Source of the DNA: CAYNND01 sp964398775
GTDB taxonomy: Bacteria; Patescibacteriota; Minisyncoccia; Phycocordibacterales; UBA2100
Direction: 5' to 3'
Assembly (NCBI GenBank): GCA_964398775.1
Contig: CAYNND010000003.1
Coordinates: 1-64,000 of the forward strand
Length of the DNA stretch: 64,000 nucleotides
Part shown: in pieces, positions 1 to 7,939 of the stretch
How the letters are laid out: each line of letters begins with the position of its first letter
Numbering within the stretch: position 1 is the first letter of the stretch
Made by a program: the position numbers and the translations under genes
Notes under the pieces: generated by a model
What the model was told of the DNA's origin: nothing
What the model saw: the letters and a program-made list of their open reading frames with translations, nothing else
The model's database searches: none

Positions 1-2569
1 ACGCCTTCATTTGGCCGTATTTTCTGAGTACAAACTTTGCTATCTCAGTCAGAGCGACGTTTGCCATGCACCAAAATACAACAATACTGAGATATATAAG
101 CGGCACAGTGACAAGACCAAAGATGGCCTGTGTAAATGGATGATATGCAGTGATGAAAATGAGCACAACACCGATGAGGTTTGCAATGTTGAGCTTCCAG
201 TTGCTGAAAGCTGCATATCGTCCCATGTTCCGCTCAAGGTCGACAAAAGAATACGACACCGCAAGGATGTAGAGCGCGAAGCAGAGGAAGAAAATTGATT
301 GCGCAAGCGATGCATCAGGAATGTAGAGAGAAAGGATGTAATAGAGTATGAACATAAGAAATGATGAGAGTGCACCCACGCCAATTGAGAGCGCTTGGAT
401 TGGACGACTGAAAATACTTTCTCGAGTCCGAGAGGTAGGTGATGCCTTTGTGTCGTGCGCGAACGCTAGTGCGGGCAAGGTCCCTGTCAGTAAGTTTACC
501 CAAATGATCTGGAGCGCGGTGAGTGGTAGTGCAAGTCCAGAGAGCAGTGCTCCTGCAATAACAAACACCTCATCAAGTGATGTAGACATGAGATACACAA
601 ATACTTTTCTGATATTTGCTTTTATGACGCGCCCCTCATGTATAGCGTCAGTGATGGTTTTAAAACTATCTTCAAGCAAGATAATATCTGCAGCTGATTT
701 CGCTACATCAGTACCAGAACCAAGCGCCACGCCGACATTCATTGCTTTGAGTGCTGGCGTGTCGTTGACCCCGTCCCCCGTCATCGCAACGATTTCCCCC
801 ATTGACTGATAGAGTCGCCCGATACGTAACTTATCTTCTGGCGTTACGCGAGCGAAAATGCGTATGTTCGGAAGCAACGCTACGAGCTCCTCATCACTCA
901 ATGAGGCGATTCTCTCGCCCGTCATGATGTCTTCTGTGCGTGCATCGATGCCAACTTCGTGTGCAATATATTGCACTGTGCCCGCCATATCACCTGAAAT
1001 GACCTTTACGGCAACACCTGCCTTTTCTATATCTGCGATCGCCTCTTTCACATCTATGCGAATACGGTCACTGAGCACAAAAACACCAAGAAACACGCCG
1101 CCGTCTGGTTTTTCATGTTTTCCTTCGCGCGTAGCGACACCGACAAGTCGCTTCCCCTCAGAACTTGTTTCAGCGAGAAATCGTTCGACTGCTTGTTTTG
1201 TTTCACTGTCTGCATGCACTGCACGTATGAGTATGTCGGGTGCCCCGAGAAACACCGTGTCAGTACCTGTATACGATGCAGAAAACTTACGCGTTGAATT
1301 GAACGGCAAGATACTCATCCCCTTCTTAAGTACTGACTCTGTCATGGCATGCCGATGTATTGCTTTGAGTAGTGCGATTTCAAACGGGCTTCCTGTGTAG
1401 ATACGTTCCTGTTTTGCTTTTCCGCGCATCAAAGAGAGTGCTTCGATGTTTGTGTACGCAATTGAGAGCAATTCTTTTTCATACGTTGCTCGATGCTCGT
1501 GCTCATGTTGGGTGACGCGATGTACGATATCCTTGAGTGGCACCGCAGCATCGAGAGATAGTTCTGCATACGTCAACGTTCCTGTTTTATCTGTGAGGAT
1601 GAGTGTCGTAGAGCCGAGTGTTTCCGCTGCTTCAAGCTTGCTTACTAGACCACCTTTGCGCGCTATCCGCGCTACACCGAGAGAGAGTATAACGGTAAGT
1701 GTAATTGGCAGCGCTTCTGGTACAGCACCAACAGCAACCGCTGCTGAAAGTATGAGCATCTCAACAACACTTTCTCCTCGATTGACGCCAAGCGTAAAAA
1801 TAGCAATGACCACTACGAGCGCGACAAGAAAGATGTACCACGATGCACTTTTCACCGCATCTTGCACAGGGGTTGTTGCCTTTGTTGTCGTCGCAATTGA
1901 CGCAGCAATTTTCCCAAATTCTGTTGCATCGCCTATCTGCGTGACTACAGCCGTTGCATTTCCCCCAACCATATATGTCCCAGCAAACAGTGTATTTGTT
2001 CGCTCACCAAGGACCTGCGAGTGCACGACGCCAGCATGTTTGTGCACAGGAAGTGATTCACCGGTGAGAATAGACTCATCTACAGTTACATCGGATGACT
2101 CTATAATGCGCGCATCTGCTGAGACCTTTGTACCAAACTGAATTCGCATCACATCACCCACAACCAGTTCTGCTGCATCAACCTCAATCTCTTTCTCATC
2201 ACGAACTACTGTTGCCTTATTTTTCACATACTTCTGCAGCGCAGTGATGGTCCGCTCCGCGCCGTACTCCTGATACGTACTCAAGGCGACGTTTATAAAT
2301 ACAGCAATGAAAATGACGATTGCCTCAAGCCACTCTTCGAGATAGAAAGTTACACCCCCTGCAAAAAGCAAGATACAAATCAATGGACTGAAGAGCTGAC
2401 TGAGGAGTATTGTGAGTAGCGTTGCGCGCGAGTGCATCGTAATCTCATTTTTCCCATCCCTTAAAAAACGTTCCCGCGCCTCAGTATGACTCATCCCTTC
2501 TTCACGCGATTGGACTGTGTGCAATACATCCTCAATATTCTGTGACCATTGCGGAAGCTCAGAGTTCAT
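1..2569 (-). CDS. P-type cation-transporting ATPase (3' end beyond window)
   Basis: ATP-driven cation pump of the inner membrane, P2 (SERCA/PMCA-like) type. Reading leftwards from ATG at 2569 there are 856 uninterrupted codons and no stop before the window edge. Seen in order: an N-terminal cation-ATPase segment with no heavy-metal (CxxC) domain; the actuator motif LTGES; the M4 motif VPEALP; the phosphorylation motif DKTGTLT; a KGMSILPF/GAPD nucleotide-binding region; the hinge motif TGDGVND; then a C-terminal block of membrane helices. In M6, NLLTGTLPAL replaces the NxxTDxxP pattern of calcium pumps, so the coordinating Asp is absent and the transported ion cannot be assigned. A TATACT hexamer lies 6 nt before the ATG, implying a leaderless message. 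Confident family call; substrate unknown. Confidence 0.93.
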   Translation of the reverse strand, partial: MNSELPQWSQNIEDVLHTVQSREEGMSHTEARERFLRDGKNEITMHSRATLLTILLSQLFSPLICILLFAGGVTFYLEEWLEAIVIFIAVFINVALSTYQEYGAERTITALQKYVKNKATVVRDEKEIEVDAAELVVGDVMRIQFGTKVSADARIIESSDVTVDESILTGESLPVHKHAGVVHSQVLGERTNTLFAGTYMVGGNATAVVTQIGDATEFGKIAASIATTTKATTPVQDAVKSASWYIFLVALVVVIAIFTLGVNRGESVVEMLILSAAVAVGAVPEALPITLTVILSLGVARIARKGGLVSKLEAAETLGSTTLILTDKTGTLTYAELSLDAAVPLKDIVHRVTQHEHEHRATYEKELLSIAYTNIEALSLMRGKAKQERIYTGSPFEIALLKAIHRHAMTESVLKKGMSILPFNSTRKFSASYTGTDTVFLGAPDILIRAVHADSETKQAVERFLAETSSEGKRLVGVATREGKHEKPDGGVFLGVFVLSDRIRIDVKEAIADIEKAGVAVKVISGDMAGTVQYIAHEVGIDARTEDIMTGERIASLSDEELVALLPNIRIFARVTPEDKLRIGRLYQSMGEIVAMTGDGVNDTPALKAMNVGVALGSGTDVAKSAADIILLEDSFKTITDAIHEGRVIKANIRKVFVYLMSTSLDEVFVIAGALLSGLALPLTALQIIWVNLLTGTLPALAFAHDTKASPTSRTRESIFSRPIQALSIGVGALSSFLMFILYYILSLYIPDASLAQSIFFLCFALYILAVSYSFVDLERNMGRYAAFSNWKLNIANLIGVVLIFITAYHPFTQAIFGLVTVPLIYLSIVVFWCMANVALTEIAKFVLRKYGQMKA

Positions 2570-2575
2570 AGGCGT

Positions 2576-2581
2576 AGTATA
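2576..2581 (-). promoter_or_regulatory. -10 element (TATACT) of the P-type ATPase gene
   Basis: TATACT on the minus strand, followed by 6 nt and then the ATG at 2569. Any -35 would fall at the edge of the N run and cannot be read. Confidence 0.6.
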
Positions 2582-2598
2582 GCGGATTCAGGTGAGAG

Positions 2599-2698
2599 NN
2601 NNNNNNNNNNNNNNNNNNNNNNNNNNNNNNNNNNNNNNNNNNNNNNNNNNNNNNNNNNNNNNNNNNNNNNNNNNNNNNNNNNNNNNNNNNNNNNNNNN
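2599..2698. other. Assembly gap (100 N)
   Basis: Exactly 100 undetermined bases: a conventional scaffold join of unknown true size. It separates the ATPase promoter from the 3' end of tRNA-Arg and may hide further sequence. Confidence 0.98.
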
Positions 2699-2699
2699 G

Positions 2700-2771
2700 T
2701 GCTCTCGTGTGGAATCGAACCACAATCACAAGCTCCGCAAGCTTATATTCTATCCGTTGAACTACGAGAGC
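2700..2771 (-). tRNA. tRNA-Arg, anticodon GCG
   Basis: Full cloverleaf on the minus strand. The 7-bp acceptor is GCTCTCG/CGAGAGC, the D stem is GTTC/GAAT, and the anticodon stem TAAGC/GCTTG encloses the loop TTGCGGA (anticodon GCG, Arg CGC and probably CGU). The T arm is TGTGG-TTCGATT-CCACA and the discriminator is A. One further C is visible before the N run, so an encoded CCA cannot be judged. GCG instead of the usual inosine-modified ACG is notable. Confidence 0.93.
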
Positions 2772-2850
2772 AATTTTGTATCCTTGTCATCTAGCGCCAG
2801 TAGCGCTCGCGGCGCACTATACCACACCTTTCTGAAAAATGAAGTGGGCT

Positions 2851-3384
2851 CTAGAGACCGAGATATTCGACTATGCGGTGTGACAATGGCAACCCTTCTT
2901 CGAGCATTGGCATGAACTGATCGAGTAGTTCTGCAAGCGCATCTATCGATACTTCTTCAGGAATATGGATGAAGAGGTGCGGGTTTAACATCGCGTTTGT
3001 AGAAAGTATGAGAAGCGGCTCACCTGCATCACGGAGGATGATTTCATATCCTCGAAATGAGCTGTACGGGTAGAACAGCTGGTCAACACGGATACCATCA
3101 GCATCAACTGTACATGTCTGACTTGTCTGTTCGGAGCGAGCCAGGAGTGTGAGCGTCGCCGCCGCAACGAGGATTAAAACTGCGGTAATAACTTCATAGA
3201 AAATGAGAACGGCGAGTGAGAGTGAGACGGCAATAATCCACAATACCCAGTACCAGTCTTTATTTTTTTCTGCGACCTCATGCCCCGCTGAAGTCCATGT
3301 GACTGATGTAACACGCTCAACGGCAGGCTCACCACCTTGTTCAGAGTCCACTGGCACAGCTTGTTGTTCTTGAAGTGGTTCCAT
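2851..3384 (-). CDS. Hypothetical membrane protein with two TM helices
   Basis: 177 aa, function not recognised. The N terminus (1-42) is polar and acidic. Two adjacent hydrophobic helices follow at about 46-62 and 66-82, joined by a short turn as in a hairpin membrane anchor. The C-terminal half is soluble, with alternating beta-type segments (VDADGIRVDQLFYPYSSF) and a terminal helix, resembling a small PH-like fold on a membrane hairpin; that reading is only an impression. The gene starts 2 nt after the stop of the pseudopilin gene, so the two should be one transcription unit, perhaps with linked envelope roles. Confidence 0.75.
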   Translation of the reverse strand: MEPLQEQQAVPVDSEQGGEPAVERVTSVTWTSAGHEVAEKNKDWYWVLWIIAVSLSLAVLIFYEVITAVLILVAAATLTLLARSEQTSQTCTVDADGIRVDQLFYPYSSFRGYEIILRDAGEPLLILSTNAMLNPHLFIHIPEEVSIDALAELLDQFMPMLEEGLPLSHRIVEYLGL

Positions 3385-3386
3385 AG

Positions 3387-3809
3387 CTATGGTGTATACA
3401 CATTACCACATCCGATTGCATAGCCCTCCACCTTGTCAGTCTCTAGACAAAATTGGACATGGTAGTTTGTCGCATTACTGTTTGTTTGATATCGGTACTC
3501 AAATGTTGGCATCAATGGATCAATGATTGGCTTCTGCAAAACACCACTACCGGTAAGCGCTTGCGAAAGTGTGTCTGCGCCAGTGATTGCCATGAGCGCT
3601 GCAGCTGCTGGATATGAGCGATGTTCCGCTTCGTAGAGTGAGAGCGCCTTTGAAAGCTCTTTGAGGTCAGTTATGCGCCGCACGTCTCGCGCGCCCTTTT
3701 TTGGGTCACGAAATGCAAGCATGAGCACTCCAGAGAGGAGAGTAATGATTGAGATGACGACAAGAAACTCTAATACAGAGATTCCGTCACGCTGATGTGC
3801 GCGCTGCAT
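3387..3809 (-). CDS. Type IV pilin-like / GspG-type pseudopilin
   Basis: 140 aa. A short basic leader is followed by the prepilin cleavage and methylation region DG/ISVLEFLVVISII, with Glu at +5, and a hydrophobic helix to about residue 35. Then comes a pseudopilin-like globular part (KKGARDVRRITDLKELSKAL, YEAEHRSYP) typical of GspG-like proteins. Such proteins are cleaved by PilD and assembled by a PilB/GspE-type ATPase; one is encoded far away at 35437. I chose the ATG at 3809 rather than the one at 3827, because TATACT ends 6 nt before it. C-terminal Cys residues may form a disulfide. Exact role (pilus, secretion or DNA uptake) unresolved. Confidence 0.85.
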   Translation of the reverse strand: MQRAHQRDGISVLEFLVVISIITLLSGVLMLAFRDPKKGARDVRRITDLKELSKALSLYEAEHRSYPAAAALMAITGADTLSQALTGSGVLQKPIIDPLMPTFEYRYQTNSNATNYHVQFCLETDKVEGYAIGCGNVYTP

Positions 3810-3815
3810 GCCTGT

Positions 3816-3821
3816 AGTATA
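3816..3821 (-). promoter_or_regulatory. -10 element (TATACT) of the pseudopilin gene
   Basis: TATACT, then 6 nt, then ATG at 3809. This spacing selects the internal ATG over the in-frame upstream one at 3827. Confidence 0.6.
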
Positions 3822-3858
3822 ACGCAATTTTTAGGTGTGAGGTGACTGATGCACAACT

Positions 3859-4542
3859 TTACTGGAAACTCCCCTTTTGTGCCGCGCGCTTCATTAAAGC
3901 GCCTACTTGCGAAGTTCCGTGCTGCTTTGTAAATGCACGGGCAAAATCTTGAGTGGTGCCACAATACGGAGTAATCGCACCCGCACCTCCTGGATGCCAT
4001 GGGATAATCGATGTAATGTCATATATAACACCTTGGTACACGACCCAACAATCTGTTGCACTCGCGTGTTTCTGCACTACAGATACAGGCAACATCTGTA
4101 AGGATGTGGCTGTGGGAAGTAATTGTTGTTTCGTTGCGGGTGTTACGACGGCTGTATTATTACTGCGATGCTCCCGTCCTCTTCGTTCCTCGCGCTCATC
4201 ACCTTCTTCATCCTCGTCGTCTTCCCATTCATCTCGCTCATCTTCAACTTCCCATTCATCTTCATCATCATCTTCATTATTTCGTGAGCGAATATTTTGC
4301 AGTTCTGTCGCACTATCATCAAACGCTATATCGTCAACATCGAAAAATCTTGGCTCCCGCTCTATGTCTCTCATAATATCTTCAATATCATCTGGTCTGT
4401 CGGTATGATCATCGAAGCGAACATCACCATCTTCATGGCGAGTATCTTGTACGCGCTGTGATGGTGGGGCTTGTTGTATTCCAACTAAGGTCGCCGTCGT
4501 CCCGAGTAATGCAGCGATTATACTGTATAGGTAGTCAAACAT
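3859..4542 (-). CDS. Membrane-anchored cytochrome b5-domain protein
   Basis: 227 aa. An N-terminal hydrophobic segment (about 4-25) could be an anchor or signal. It is followed by a long, strongly charged, probably disordered middle rich in Asp/Glu/Arg (about 45-130). The C-terminal 80 residues form a cytochrome b5-like heme/steroid-binding domain: DCWVVYQGVIYDIT, the hallmark IIPWHPGG, then a second axial His in FTKQHGTSQVG. Both heme-ligand His residues are present, so heme binding is expected. The start was placed at ATG 4542; an in-frame TTG at 4563 would add seven residues. The electron partner is unknown, and no redox neighbour is seen. Confidence 0.8.
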   Translation of the reverse strand: MFDYLYSIIAALLGTTATLVGIQQAPPSQRVQDTRHEDGDVRFDDHTDRPDDIEDIMRDIEREPRFFDVDDIAFDDSATELQNIRSRNNEDDDEDEWEVEDERDEWEDDEDEEGDEREERRGREHRSNNTAVVTPATKQQLLPTATSLQMLPVSVVQKHASATDCWVVYQGVIYDITSIIPWHPGGAGAITPYCGTTQDFARAFTKQHGTSQVGALMKRAAQKGSFQ

Positions 4543-4622
4543 GAGTTGGTGTTTTATCGTCAATATGATGTGATGGTATCACGTTTCTGTAATGACGTTC
4601 TGAAGCAGGTATTCTTACTAGA

Positions 4623-4651
4623 TTGACAAAACACCACTTTCCCCTGAATAT
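4623..4651 (+). promoter_or_regulatory. Sigma70-type promoter of tRNA-Ser
   Basis: Perfect -35 TTGACA at 4623-4628, a 17-nt spacer, then GAATAT at 4646-4651. The predicted start is one or two bases before the tRNA 5' end at 4660. Confidence 0.6.
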
Positions 4652-4659
4652 ACGGCCTT

Positions 4660-4747
4660 GGAGGAGTCGCATAGTGGTTTAGTGCACCTGTCTTGAAAAC
4701 AGGAGACTCGCAAGGGTCCGCGAGTTCGAATCTCGCCTCCTCCGCCA
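4660..4747 (+). tRNA. tRNA-Ser, anticodon TGA
   Basis: Long-variable-arm tRNA. The acceptor is GGAGGAG/CTCCTCC with discriminator G, and CCA is encoded at 4745-4747. The anticodon stem CCTGT/ACAGG encloses loop CTTGAAA, anticodon TGA (Ser UCA and relatives). The extra arm (GACTCGCAAGGGTC) and the T arm GCGAG-TTCGAAT-CTCGC are clear. Confidence 0.96.
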
Positions 4748-4757
4748 GTACAAAATA

Positions 4758-4780
4758 CCGCCGCAAGGCGGATATTTTTT
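4758..4780 (+). terminator. Intrinsic terminator after tRNA-Ser
   Basis: CCGCC-GCAA-GGCGG stem-loop followed by ATATTTTTT, ten bases after the encoded CCA. Confidence 0.8.
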
Positions 4781-4792
4781 GACTGAAAAGAG

Positions 4793-4812
4793 CACGACAC
4801 CTGCGTGTCGTG
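4793..4812 (-). terminator. Hairpin, possible terminator of the leftward operon
   Basis: Perfect 8-bp inverted repeat CACGACAC-ctgc-GTGTCGTG. On the minus strand it is followed by CTCTTTTC. It lies about 70 nt beyond the stop of the last gene of the aromatic operon (stop at 4881). Confidence 0.5.
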
Positions 4813-4880
4813 TGTGCGAGATTCAAACGGCGAAAGGCTGCGAAGTAGACTGTAATCAGCCGAGCACTTCGCACCCAATA

Positions 4881-5435
4881 CTACACTCGAACATTATTAC
4901 GCTCATGAATTATTTGCCGTAACTCTCCTTCATATGAGCGCAACAAATCCATTCTCCGGCGAAACACAACGCTGTATTCTGGTTCAAAGAGTTGCAATGC
5001 GACTCCGACATATGCTGCTCCTGCAGCCATGGTACCCCCAAGGAGCATGAGCGCTCCAGGTGTATTTTTCTCCACAAAGAAAAGAGCGGCCGCACCAAGA
5101 TAGCTTGCGGCAGTTACCCCTAGCCATTTTTTTATAAAGGCTTCTTTGTGCTCTGCACGTGTGACCTCTCCTACTTCTGGGTGCTGTCTTGCCTCATCTT
5201 CCCATGCGAGATAGTCGGCCGCAGAATTATTCATCGCTTTCAAAAATGAGTCGAGCGCTTCTTGATATTGTTCAATTTCACTAAGAGACATCGCGTCAAT
5301 ATGCTTCATGCGTTCGGCGTACATGCGGTCAAATTCTTTTTCAGCCGAAAGGAGTGTGTCACGTATATCAATACTGACAAAAGGTAGTCCCTGTTCTGCG
5401 CTTGCAGCTTTATAGTGCTCGATGCCGTTTGTCAT
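4881..5435 (-). CDS. Hypothetical membrane protein, end of the aromatic operon
   Basis: 184 aa, family not recognised. Residues 1-105 are soluble and largely helical, with a coiled-coil-like charged stretch (EKEFDRMYAERMKHID). Two membrane helices follow at about 107-122 and 127-148 with a short loop (EKNTPGALMLLG). The tail is basic and helical (FRRRMDLLRSYEGELRQIIHERN). It starts 5 nt after the aminotransferase stop, so it is probably co-transcribed with the aro genes, but nothing in its sequence indicates an enzymatic role in that pathway. Confidence 0.75.
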   Translation of the reverse strand: MTNGIEHYKAASAEQGLPFVSIDIRDTLLSAEKEFDRMYAERMKHIDAMSLSEIEQYQEALDSFLKAMNNSAADYLAWEDEARQHPEVGEVTRAEHKEAFIKKWLGVTAASYLGAAALFFVEKNTPGALMLLGGTMAAGAAYVGVALQLFEPEYSVVFRRRMDLLRSYEGELRQIIHERNNVRV

Positions 5436-5440
5436 ATATT

Positions 5441-6580
5441 TTAAAAATAAGAATTAATCGCGTCAATGTTCACACATATACTCACGCGCACATATCGCTC
5501 ACCCCCAGAACCAAATGCAGAACCTGGGGTTATAAGTATCTGTCGCTCTTCAAGGAGCTTCATGCAAAAGTCTTCTGAAGAAACAGCGCTTTCAGGTATT
5601 TTTGCCCAAATGTAGAGTCCTGCGCGAGGAAGGTCGAAGGTGAGTCCGAGTGTTTTCAGTTTTTCAGCAATGATGTCACGACGTCGTGTGTACTCGCGTA
5701 TCATTGACTGCTGCCATGCCATGTCTGTTTCTGTAAGCGCGGCAACGGCGAGCGCCTGTAGTGGCAAGGACATCCCAGAATCAACCTGAGATTTCACCTG
5801 CAGTAACGCCTTGCAAACATCAGCGTTCCCCACCATCCACCCCATACGATACCCAGCAAAGGAATACGTTTTTGAAAATGAACCGAACTCAACTGCAACG
5901 TCTTTTGCTCCAGGAATTTCTAAAATGCTTGGGGCGACGTATCCATCGAAAGCAATCTCAGCGTATGCATTGTCATACACAAGTACAATATTGTGTTTTT
6001 TTGCAAGAGCAACAACAGCAGTCAGCTCCTCGCGAGTTGCAACCTGCCCTGTTGGGTTTGAAGGAAAATTGACGATGATAGCCTTTGTGCGTTCTGTAAC
6101 GAGCGGTTCAATAGCAGCAACATCAAGTCTGCACTCAGCTGTCAGTGGGTAGTACACTGGTTTCATACCATACATGACAAGTGGACCAGAGAAGCCAGGA
6201 TAGCCAGGGTTTGGGATAAGCATCTCATCACCATCATCAAGGAGTGCGAGCGGCAGATGACTTGTTCCATCTTTTGCACCAAGTAACGGCACTATTTCAG
6301 TACGTTCGAGAGTTACGCCAAAACGTTTTGAATACCACCCAATCAGAGCATCAGCAAAAGCGGGCGTTGCTCCATACCCTGGATACAGGTGCGCTTTCTC
6401 ATCCTGGATTGCAGCCGCAAATGCTGCAAGGTATTTTTCGCTCGGTCGTATATCTGGCGAACCAGCACCAAAACCGAGCACTTTTCTTCCTGTCTTCCGT
6501 TCCACTTCTGCTACGCGTTTCGCGAGCCGAGCAAATACATACTCTGAAAATCGATTCAAGCGTTCTGCTGGTTTAGGCAT
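5441..6580 (-). CDS. Class I/II PLP-dependent aminotransferase
   Basis: 379 aa, the normal length for the aspartate-aminotransferase-like fold I family. Visible features: N-terminal GFGAGSPDIRPSEKYL (substrate-binding Gly/Asp loop), NPGYPGF, the cofactor-binding NFPSNPTGQVA, VYDNAYAEIAF, and the Schiff-base lysine in SFSKTYSFAGYRMGW, with C-terminal GERYVRVS. Its first codons overlap the end of the chorismate mutase gene by 8 nt, so translation is probably coupled. The context suggests transamination of phenylpyruvate/hydroxyphenylpyruvate or of prephenate, but the sequence also resembles the LL-diaminopimelate/alanine aminotransferase branch, so substrate is inferred from neighbours only. 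Confidence 0.9.
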   Translation of the reverse strand: MPKPAERLNRFSEYVFARLAKRVAEVERKTGRKVLGFGAGSPDIRPSEKYLAAFAAAIQDEKAHLYPGYGATPAFADALIGWYSKRFGVTLERTEIVPLLGAKDGTSHLPLALLDDGDEMLIPNPGYPGFSGPLVMYGMKPVYYPLTAECRLDVAAIEPLVTERTKAIIVNFPSNPTGQVATREELTAVVALAKKHNIVLVYDNAYAEIAFDGYVAPSILEIPGAKDVAVEFGSFSKTYSFAGYRMGWMVGNADVCKALLQVKSQVDSGMSLPLQALAVAALTETDMAWQQSMIREYTRRRDIIAEKLKTLGLTFDLPRAGLYIWAKIPESAVSSEDFCMKLLEERQILITPGSAFGSGGERYVRVSICVNIDAINSYF

Positions 6581-6845
6581 GTCGTGTTTCTTCTATGTGT
6601 AATGCATACTCATGAATGAGGTGATAGAGCTTTTCGATATACTCAGGAGAAAGCCCGAGTGCGCTCCCAATTGCAGTACGTGTCTCAACGATTTTCTTAA
6701 AACGACTTGGGTCAAATGATTCAATGTGTTGCGCACGCTTTAATTCACCAATCTCCTCGACAACGCGCATACGCTCCGCAAGCGCCTCCAAAAGCTTCAT
6801 ATCTGCCTTATCAATTGCCTCACGTAAGTGTTCAAGTGTATGCAT
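6573..6845 (-). CDS. Chorismate mutase, AroQ type
   Basis: 90 aa, the size of a free-standing all-helical AroQ chorismate mutase, which turns chorismate into prephenate. N-terminal LREAIDKADMKLLEALAERM matches helix 1 with the catalytic Arg and the D-x-x-L-L-x-L pattern. EIGELKRAQ supplies the active-site Lys, and FDPSRFKKIVETR continues the family pattern. It lies between chorismate synthase (2 nt gap) and the aminotransferase (8 nt overlap), i.e. in pathway order. No fused prephenate dehydratase or dehydrogenase domain is present, and neither enzyme is seen elsewhere in the window. Confidence 0.9.
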   Translation of the reverse strand: MHTLEHLREAIDKADMKLLEALAERMRVVEEIGELKRAQHIESFDPSRFKKIVETRTAIGSALGLSPEYIEKLYHLIHEYALHIEETRHA

Positions 6846-6847
6846 AG

Positions 6848-7930
6848 TTACGAAAGTGATTGTTGTCTAAGTAGATGGTCCATAAGCACGAGCGCAGTCA
6901 TCGCATCGACGATTGGGACCGCTCGCGGCAATACACAAGGGTCATGTCTCCCTGTGCCTTCAATTGTCACGACACTTCCATCCTCATGAACAGTTTCTTG
7001 TGACTTTCGGATTGTAGAAACTGGCTTAAACGCAGTCCTAAACATGAGCGGTGCCCCTGTTGAAATACCTCCGAGAACACCTCCCGCGTGGTTTGTCGCA
7101 AGGTGTACAGTACCATCTGAATGTGTAACAAATAGATCATTATGAGTACTCCCACGCAAAGAGACACCAGCAAACCCAGAACCAATTTCAAAGCCTTTCA
7201 CGGCGTTAATTGAGAGCATACCTTTTCCCAAATCTGCATGAAGTTTATCGAACACAGGCTCACCAAGACCCGCAGGAACATTGCGGACAACGGTACGTAT
7301 AACTCCACCAACTGAATCACCAGCATCTCGGACAGACTCTACAAGTTCAATCATCTTTTGTGCCGTAGCACCATCAGGGCAGCGAATATCATTCACCTCA
7401 CAGGCGTCTCGACTCACCGCATCAAGGTCGACGGTCGCACTAATGTCCCCAACAGTTTCTACAAAACTAACAATCTCAATGTTGTACTTCTCACGAAGAT
7501 ACTTTTGTGCAATTGCACCTGCTGCAACACGCGCAAGCGTCTCGCGCGCTGATGCACGTCCACTTCCCCGCCAATCTCGAAACCCGTACTTTTGTATGTA
7601 CGTATAGTCTGCATGTCCTGGTCGAAATGCATGATTCATATGATGATAGTCCTCTGAGCGTGTGTCTGTGTTGTACGCGCACATCATAAGTGGCGTTCCG
7701 GTCGTCTTGCCTTCAAAATATCCAGACAGTATATGTATTTCGTCTGCTTCTTTGCGCGGTGTTGTAATCGCGCTCTGCCCAGGGCGGCGTCTATCGAGCT
7801 CCTTTTGAATTTCCGCTTGAGTAATCGAGATACCAGGAGGGCATCCGTCCACAACAACACCGACAGCACCGCCATGTGACTCTCCGAAGGTAGTTATACG
7901 AAATAATTGTCCAAATGAGTTTCCTGCCAT
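6848..7930 (-). CDS. aroC: Chorismate synthase
   Basis: 360 aa, full length. The enzyme makes chorismate from EPSP using reduced FMN. Signatures: N-terminal GESHGGAVGVVVDGCPPGI, RRRPGQSAITTPRKE, FRPGHADYTY, the GSGRASARETLARVAAGAIA block, and C-terminal RHDPCVLPRAVPIVDAM. The first domain, flavin-binding region and terminal motif are all intact. It sits 9 nt downstream of the aroA-aroK fusion and 2 nt before chorismate mutase, in pathway order. Catalytic integrity looks complete. Confidence 0.97.
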   Translation of the reverse strand: MAGNSFGQLFRITTFGESHGGAVGVVVDGCPPGISITQAEIQKELDRRRPGQSAITTPRKEADEIHILSGYFEGKTTGTPLMMCAYNTDTRSEDYHHMNHAFRPGHADYTYIQKYGFRDWRGSGRASARETLARVAAGAIAQKYLREKYNIEIVSFVETVGDISATVDLDAVSRDACEVNDIRCPDGATAQKMIELVESVRDAGDSVGGVIRTVVRNVPAGLGEPVFDKLHADLGKGMLSINAVKGFEIGSGFAGVSLRGSTHNDLFVTHSDGTVHLATNHAGGVLGGISTGAPLMFRTAFKPVSTIRKSQETVHEDGSVVTIEGTGRHDPCVLPRAVPIVDAMTALVLMDHLLRQQSLS

Positions 7931-7939
7931 AGGGGTAGA

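Noticed and set aside
315..503. Apparent short frames suggesting a frameshift near the ATPase 3' end
   Set aside because: Translating the minus strand shows the ATPase frame continuing without break from 2569 to the window edge.
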